DNA of 64,000 nucleotides, from the NCBI RefSeq assembly GCF_003369915.1, contig NC_046674.1, positions 1,364,001-1,428,000 of the forward strand, read 5' to 3'. A program made the position numbers and the translations under genes. Each line of letters begins with the position of its first letter. The stretch's first letter is position 1. The notes beneath the pieces are model-generated. The model made no database searches, was not told where the DNA came from, and worked only from the letters and a program-made list of their open reading frames with translations. The stretch is from Drosophila miranda (Eukaryota; Arthropoda; Insecta; Diptera; Drosophilidae). Below, in pieces: positions 57,727-64,000 of this stretch.

Positions 57727-60700
57727 ATGTCAAATGTGGAATCTTCGAGTTCCGCGGCCCAGCAGCCCCCCACATCCACTCTGCCAATGCTGGGGGACAA
57801 TCAGGTGATGCAGGCCTCCACCTCGGCTAGCTCCACCTCGAACAGCAGCACCAGTAGCAGCAGTGGCAATGGCGGGGGCGGGGGCGGTGGCAACAACGTA
57901 GTGGGAGTGCCACTCGACACTCAGATCAGCGGTGAGCCGCCGTCCAAGAAACCATGTCTCGATGGAGCCTCCTCCAGTTCGGGGGGAGCTCTGTCAAGCG
58001 CTGCCGCGGCATCGGGAACACACGAGAAGCTGGCCTACCGCATCTCCACAGCCCTCTGCTGTGCCGTTTGCCTGGATTTGCCCAAAACGGCCATGTACCA
58101 GGTGAGTGCAGCGTGGAGGCCCGAAATTCTTTTCTTTTTCCCCCAAAATTTTAGCTACAGGAAAACTACAACAAAGGGCCTGTTTTTTTCTATCTGTGCG
58201 CGTGTGTGTGCGAGAGCAATAGTGTGTGTGTGTACCATTCTGTATACAAACAAATCGCCAGCTGTAAGAGAAAATCCACCCACTCCCTCCGTCGCCCCCA
58301 GAATGCACTACTCTCACAGCTGTGCTAGAGCGAGACCGACAGTGCACTATGCTGCGTGTATTTATTTGCTCTCGTTCTCGCTTGCTGCTACGACTGTTAC
58401 GTCGCCGCTGCCTTGCACTCGCCTTGAAAACAACAAACAGCAATGCCAGGCATCCGCTGCAACTGTTTCCCCCCCACACACACGTTTTTGGTTATTTCTT
58501 ACTGCTGCGCATATCAGAATTAAAGAGAGAGAGGGCCCCAATGTTCGCTTACGTAGCATACATACACACACATATCGCTCTCGCTCGCACTCTGTGTCTA
58601 ATGCACTTTATTGCGTTTTAGAGACGGGCGACAGAACCTACCCCCGCCTGGCACTCATTTCCAATTCCGCGTTGCATTTGACACTCTGGGCCACTGTGGG
58701 CTGGCTCTGCTCCCCCTGCCACGACCCCACCCCGCTGACATTTGCGCAGTAACATTTACTGCAAAAGTTTTCTGTATTGCGTCACGAAGCCGAAATCAGA
58801 ATAGGAATTGCTGCTGGCTTTCCCGTAGAATCTATGTATGATGTGGTGTTGCTTCGATTTGGCCTATTTTTAGCAGCAGCTGCCCCGCTACGACTCGGCC
58901 CCATCACCAAAAGTGCTTGCAATGCTTTCAATTTGAATAAGTTTGCGTGTGTGTCTCTTTCAGCTTCCTCTCTTTCATTCCGCTTTTAAGGCCATTCTTT
59001 TTCATTCATGCGATAGCTTATTCTCTTCTGATTGATAAAATTATTTGTTCAAATATTGAGAATTTAGATCTTTTTACGTAATGCGTGGTTGAATTCGCTC
59101 TCTTTCGTTCTCGTCAAAACCAGCCACACATGCATGCATATGTGGGCACATCCATACATACATATATACATACATGTGCCGTGAAATACTATAACTGCGT
59201 CATTGAAACGTCTTTACGGTGGGCTTCAACTGGCATACATACATGCATAAATGATTTTAATGACTAAAATCTTCCGGTGAAAATGGTTTAGCAATGCTCG
59301 AAAGGGAATCTTTAAAATAGTATGCCAACAGGAAATGTGTCTGCGTTTTCAGGACCCCTTCCCACTGTATTGCCAAAACGTGACCAAGCCTACAAGCAAA
59401 TGAATCATATCCCGTCCAAAGGTCTCTTGCCGCTTTGATTGGGGAGGAAGAACAACCCGCATAAGTCAGAAAATTAATTATTATCTGCCTGCCCTCTGAA
59501 GCTATAGAAAGTTGGACAGAAACCATCGTTACTTTCCTCTTTTGCATTTCTATATCTTTTGATTGACATTTGCTAGTATGTGTGGGTACTACTCGCATAT
59601 ACATATACACAAAGTGTGTGCGTGTGTGCACGCTCTCTGTTATTGTTTTGCTTTAGCTGCGTTGTTTTGACACATTCGTTGTCCCTCTCTTGCACACCGC
59701 ATGGGCTAAATCAGCTGTTCGGTCCCCGGGGAAAATGTACTTGGATTCCTGGATTCGGATTTTGACAAACAACGCAATACTGAAAAGCTGGAAGGAAACG
59801 CTTTTAAGGAGACTGTTTCTTACGTGAAACAATCAGAATGCTATTGCAGGTTGTTCTTTCTTTTGCTGTTAGATCTATAGACGTGTAATCTAGAATAAAC
59901 CCGTTTTACCAGTTTGTCTGCCACATGTGCATGTGTGTTTTCTTAGGGTGTCCGACAGAGAGAGAGAGAGAGAGGTAAAACATATACCTGTTAAAGAGAA
60001 TGCTCGTACTAGTGTGTGTGATCTCTGCAGCATGTTTTCGTGCTACCTACATGCCTACCTACCCCGCTTTCTTCATCCACTTGCCCCCTTCCATCATTCT
60101 CGTGGCTTATTATCTACAAAAACATCATCAGCTGGGTTCTGTTGTGTCTGCATCGGTGAAAGAGAGTGAGAGAGCCCGAGCTAGAGAGCCAGATGCATGA
60201 TAGAGTAAGCACGAAGCGGGGATAAAACGGGTCAAGATTCTTCTTTTCAAAAAACAATCGAATCGGATCGTATTGAAGGCTGCTGGTGCTGCTGGTGCTG
60301 CTGGTGCTGCAGTTGCTCTAGGTCATAAATTAGCTCTCTCTGCGGACTTTTCGGAGTTCGTTCAACTTGCAGGCGACACTGACTCCGAAATTGCCATTCC
60401 CTTTCCAGATGCATCTCTATATATCTATTTGTATACGTGTTTGTCTGTATTTGGGGATATACACATACATATGTACATACATATGTACATGAACAAACCA
60501 AACGAACAATCAAACAATCGAACAATGTTGCTTATCGCTTGAAAGTCTCTCTCCCTCTCTCTCTGTCTCTGGAATGGTCGCATATGTCGCCTCCTCTGAC
60601 GGCGGATGATTCCTGAAATAGAAATTCCAAAATGAAGGAGGCCCGCATACCCCCAGACCGAAATAACTTACGAACCATACAGAAATAATGATATGAGGGC

Positions 60701-63144
60701 TGACAACGTGGTTCCTCCGACGAACTTTGAACGACAACGGCGTCGTCCGGTCCCGTCCCGTCCCGTCCCGTCCCTTATCTGAATATTCACTCAACAAACT
60801 AACCCAACAATATCCATCAATTTCTCCTCGAAAACCATTTTTCAATTCAATTCCAAAAGAAATACACATCAACTACAGATACAGAACTACACAGATACAG
60901 ATACAGACACAGATACAGCGATTCCAGCTCCATTTAAGTGGCCCCTATTGGACCCAATACACACGAATAAAACGATAAAGAATTGTGACCTTTAATCAGG
61001 AATCTATTTTTATAATTTTTGACTAGACTTTAACACCCTCTAACTATCGCTGCTAATGATTAATCCTAGTTAAGTCGATCTCCTAACATTTGTAAGCAAA
61101 AGACAAAGAAAAGTAAACAAAAAAGAATGCAAAAAAAGTAAAAGATTGTAAATGTAAATGCTAAGTACTTAGAACCAGACTCCATCGTAGTATTAAAGTA
61201 ATACTCTAAAATGTATACAACAAAATAAACAAAAACAAAAAAAAAAACGATAAAAATGGGAAAACCTCAAAAAAAAAAAAGAAAAAACTGATTTCAATAA
61301 ATTTGCAGAGGAAAGTGCAAACTGGAAAATGCAATATAAAACCAAATCAAACATAGCGTTTTTATTTCAATCGGAATCGGAATCTCGGAATGAAACCCAA
61401 CGAATGAAACACAAGACCAACGGGGTCTCTGTACTATATATATTCTCTCTTTATACCTCCTCCTTTCCCCCACCCCCCAAAACAGATCACATTTATCTAT
61501 CCGATCCACTCCATCCCATCCGACACAAAATGTCCATTACGTTCCATTACCCCCCTCCACACACACACTCACTTCATCCCCACATAAAGGCCGTATTTTG
61601 ACTAATAGCAAACTTTTCTTCTTTTTTCTTTAATTGCAGGTTAATTTTCATTCCACTTTTGCTTTAGTTTTTCAATCTACTCGTACATATATACATACAT
61701 ATATATAGAAATATATCCATATCCATACTCATATGGTACCAATCAAATGTCTTGATAAGAGATCCTGCTAACACCACAATCTTTCTCTCCTCTGATCTGT
61801 TCAATTGCAGTGCCAGATGGGCCACCTGATGTGCGCCGCTTGCTTCACTCACCTTCTGGCGGATGGACGGTATGAATATACTACATATGAACATGAACCC
61901 TGAACACACAACCATTGCTCTCCTCTCTTACTGAACAAATTAAATCGTTCCCTTAACAATTTTGCATATCCTTTCATCATTCTGCAGCCTACGCGATCAG
62001 ATTGCCACGTGCCCCAATTGCCGCGTGGAGATATCAAAGAGCACTGCATCACGTAACCTGGCCGTAGAGAAGGCCGCCTCCGAGCTGCCCAGCGAGTGTC
62101 AGGTATGCATCACACGGGTTTCATCTCTCTCTCTGTCTCTCTCTCTGACTTTCGTTTCGTCCACAGTTTTGCAATAAAGAATTCCCATATAAATCTCTCG
62201 AACGTCATGAACAGCACGAGTGCCAGGAGCGTCCCACTAAATGCAAATATCATCGCATTGGCTGCCAGTGGCGCGGCCCCTACCACGAGAGTGAGTGCCA
62301 CCCAGTGTTTTATGGAAACCCAATCCCCTAACTCTGTAATCTTGTAATTCTGTAATTCTAACCAGCAACCGAGCACGAACGCAATTGCTCGCACCCCAAG
62401 AAGTCCGGCTACGAGGTGATGGCTGCCCTCGAAGCCCACGATCTGAAGATCAAAGAGGAGAAGAAGATGTTCAATACACTGATCGATTTGCTCAGCTATG
62501 AGAAGATTATCTTTAATGGTGAGAGGAAAAGACTGCGCTTTGGTTAGAGTCTGTATTTAATGATTGCTTTCCTTCAGATCTGCAAATGAAACCCTATCGC
62601 ACGGACGAGTATGTACACAAGCTGTTCTATGAGACGGCCCGCTTTTCGGCCTTCAATCAGCAGTGGGTGGTGAAGGCGCGCATCAACAATAGCCAGCGCG
62701 ATCCGCACCAGTCGAACGAGCGCACCATCACCTATCAGCTGATCCTGAAGACCAAGACCAGCACGCCCATGAGCATACATTTCTTTGCCCTCAAGGGCCC
62801 ATTCTCCGACATGAAGGTGTCGACACAGATCTACAAGCACGAGTTTACAGAAACGGTGGGCTACTCTCTATAAAATGCATATTCTCAAATATTTTCAATG
62901 CTAAAGCTTGAATTTCTCTTTTTATATGTATGTAGAACACTGAGAGTGATTATTATGTGCTGCCGCTGCCCGATGGCATTGGAGGCAGCGGTTCAAGCGA
63001 ATGCAATCGTATGCTGGCCAACAAAGGCATCAATTTTCGGTAGGCAGCCTTGCATATATTATACATCTGCACATAAATACATCTACTTATTCCATCTAAT
63101 TCGTGTCTTGTTGCAGGCTGCTTATGTTTCTGCTGAACAAGTAG
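57727..63144 (+). CDS. CG32486: RING and TRAF-type zinc-finger protein, CYHR1/ZTRAF1 family (CG32486 orthologue)
   Basis: Coding exons: 57727-58101, 61811-61869, 61988-62102, 62167-62290, 62366-62518, 62578-62855, 62936-63039, 63117-63144; 411 aa, phases closing. Residues 1-105 are Ser/Gly-rich and disordered. A C3HC4-type RING follows: C112, C115, C126, H130, C133, C136 and a CPNC pair. A TRAF-type zinc finger (about 183-235) has CQFC, HEQHEC and CKYHRIGC. The C-terminal half is a TRAF/SIAH-like beta domain ending in MFLLNK. The RING suggests ubiquitin-ligase or adaptor activity; the substrate is unknown. Splitting of the RING after Q125 by the 3.7 kb first intron is clear from the frame. 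A non-intronic reading of exon 1 runs on past 58101, but the GTGAGT donor and the zinc ligands in the next exon settle the structure. Confidence 0.94.
58102..61810 (+). other. Intron 1 of the CYHR1-type gene
   Basis: A 3.7 kb intron without a recognised exon. It contains a GTCCC pentamer repeat at 60747-60773 and, at 60.8-61.3 kb, an A-rich stretch with several AATAAA motifs that looks like a 3' UTR end. Confidence 0.6.
60747..60773. repeat. (GTCCC)n pentamer repeat
   Basis: About five pentamer units. Confidence 0.88.
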
Positions 63145-64000
63145 AACAGCGAGGATGAAAACGCGCAGAGAGAACCATATTCAAATTAGTCTAAGTTTGT
63201 TGTTTCAAAATTAATGTGCAAACACCTAGAAATAGTTGATATATACTTTCTTCTATTGTATATGTACCCCCCAAGAACCCCATACTACTCCCAGCTCACA
63301 AAAAACGACATATATTTGCAATCACGTTTAGAATCACACTGTAACGCGTTAGGTTGTAACCTAAATTAGTGAATAACTAAGATTAGAATCAATGTCCAGA
63401 AACAGCTTTCGAAATTTTTGTACATGAAAAGAGAGGCCACTTTTGGGGAATATCTGTTTTTGTTTTTGTTTTGTTTTGTTTGTGCAGGCGGAGAATCGAT
63501 TGATTGATTGGTGTGTTTGTCAAGCGTTTAATGATCTCACAGTAAGGAGCCGGCACACCCGCTAATAAAACAATAAACACAACGTAGATGTAACACTGTA
63601 AGAAGAAACAAACAGAAGAAAACAGCAACCTAAACAGATTTACGAGTATATAATCCATTCTTTGATGTAATTGTAGCTCTAGACATAGCCCCGAGACACT
63701 GTTCTGTTCTCCATTAGAGGTGGAACACCCAGACTACACTACACTACAAAACACAACACACATTCAATCTTTTCGAATTAAAATTGCGTTATGTTGACCG
63801 TCTACGTTTTAAAATTAATTGCTTACAACTTACATTCGTATGTGTAATATTTATATGCATTGTCGTTAATGATAAATGATAAAACTATACCTAATGCATA
63901 TACATTAATGATAAATCTTAATTAATAAATAAATCGAAAGTGCAAAGCAATGTCTTTCCTCTGGGATCAGGCACTTTTGGTGGATACGTATCCCAGTCTA
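63145..64000 (+). other. 3' UTR of the CYHR1-type gene and window end
   Basis: AT-rich sequence after the stop. A doubled poly(A) signal (AATAAATAAA, 63924-63933) marks a likely transcript end just inside the window. Nothing further is seen to 64000. Confidence 0.55.
63924..63933 (+). terminator. Candidate poly(A) signal of the CYHR1-type gene
   Basis: AATAAATAAA, with a T/G-containing sequence about 25 bp downstream. Confidence 0.5.

Overview
This is eukaryotic, animal DNA, almost certainly from a Drosophila. The evidence is short spliced introns (55-80 bp) with GTRAGT/AG boundaries, very dense microsatellites, Drosophila core-promoter motifs, and a gene set known from fly Muller element D (D. 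melanogaster 3L). The microsatellite load suggests the obscura group, but that part is inference. I rebuilt splice structures by hand from donor/acceptor sites and frame. Wherever I give exon coordinates the phases close to a whole number of codons.

Layout: 1-4.98 kb is repeat-rich non-coding DNA. A tRNA-Met(CAT) lies at 4981-5053. A prominin-like five-pass membrane protein gene (promL-type, + strand) runs 5849-10983, with two alternative C-terminal tails. An unrecognised small gene with a reading-frame break lies at 13741-14669. The two-domain chitinase Cht7 (+ strand) runs 17291-31592. Its first coding exon is only the ATG; an 8.3 kb intron full of different 6-9 bp tandem repeats follows, and the next intron carries four identical antisense tRNA-Cys(GCA) genes. 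A second, diverged prominin-like gene (- strand, 36574-32853) converges on Cht7. It has lost one splice donor, so an ancestral 55-codon exon now appears to be intronic, and it has a frame break and an internal duplication near the N-terminus. PAN3, the PAN2-PAN3 deadenylase adaptor, occupies 53188-40172 on the - strand (13 coding exons, 793 aa), and a Motif 1/Motif 6 housekeeping-type promoter lies near 55.6 kb. The CYHR1/ZTRAF1-type RING + TRAF-zinc-finger gene (CG32486 orthologue) runs 57727-63144 on the + strand.

The genes do not form one pathway. Cht7 acts on chitin at the cell surface or in the matrix. The prominins organise plasma-membrane protrusions. PAN3 works in cytoplasmic mRNA decay, and the RING/TRAF-zinc protein is a likely ubiquitin-related adaptor. 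No CRISPR array, operon, phage or intact transposon was seen. The strongest leads are the exon turned intron in the second prominin gene, its duplicated N-terminal module, the PPxY-bearing alternative tail of the first prominin gene, and the tRNA-Cys cluster nested antisense in Cht7.
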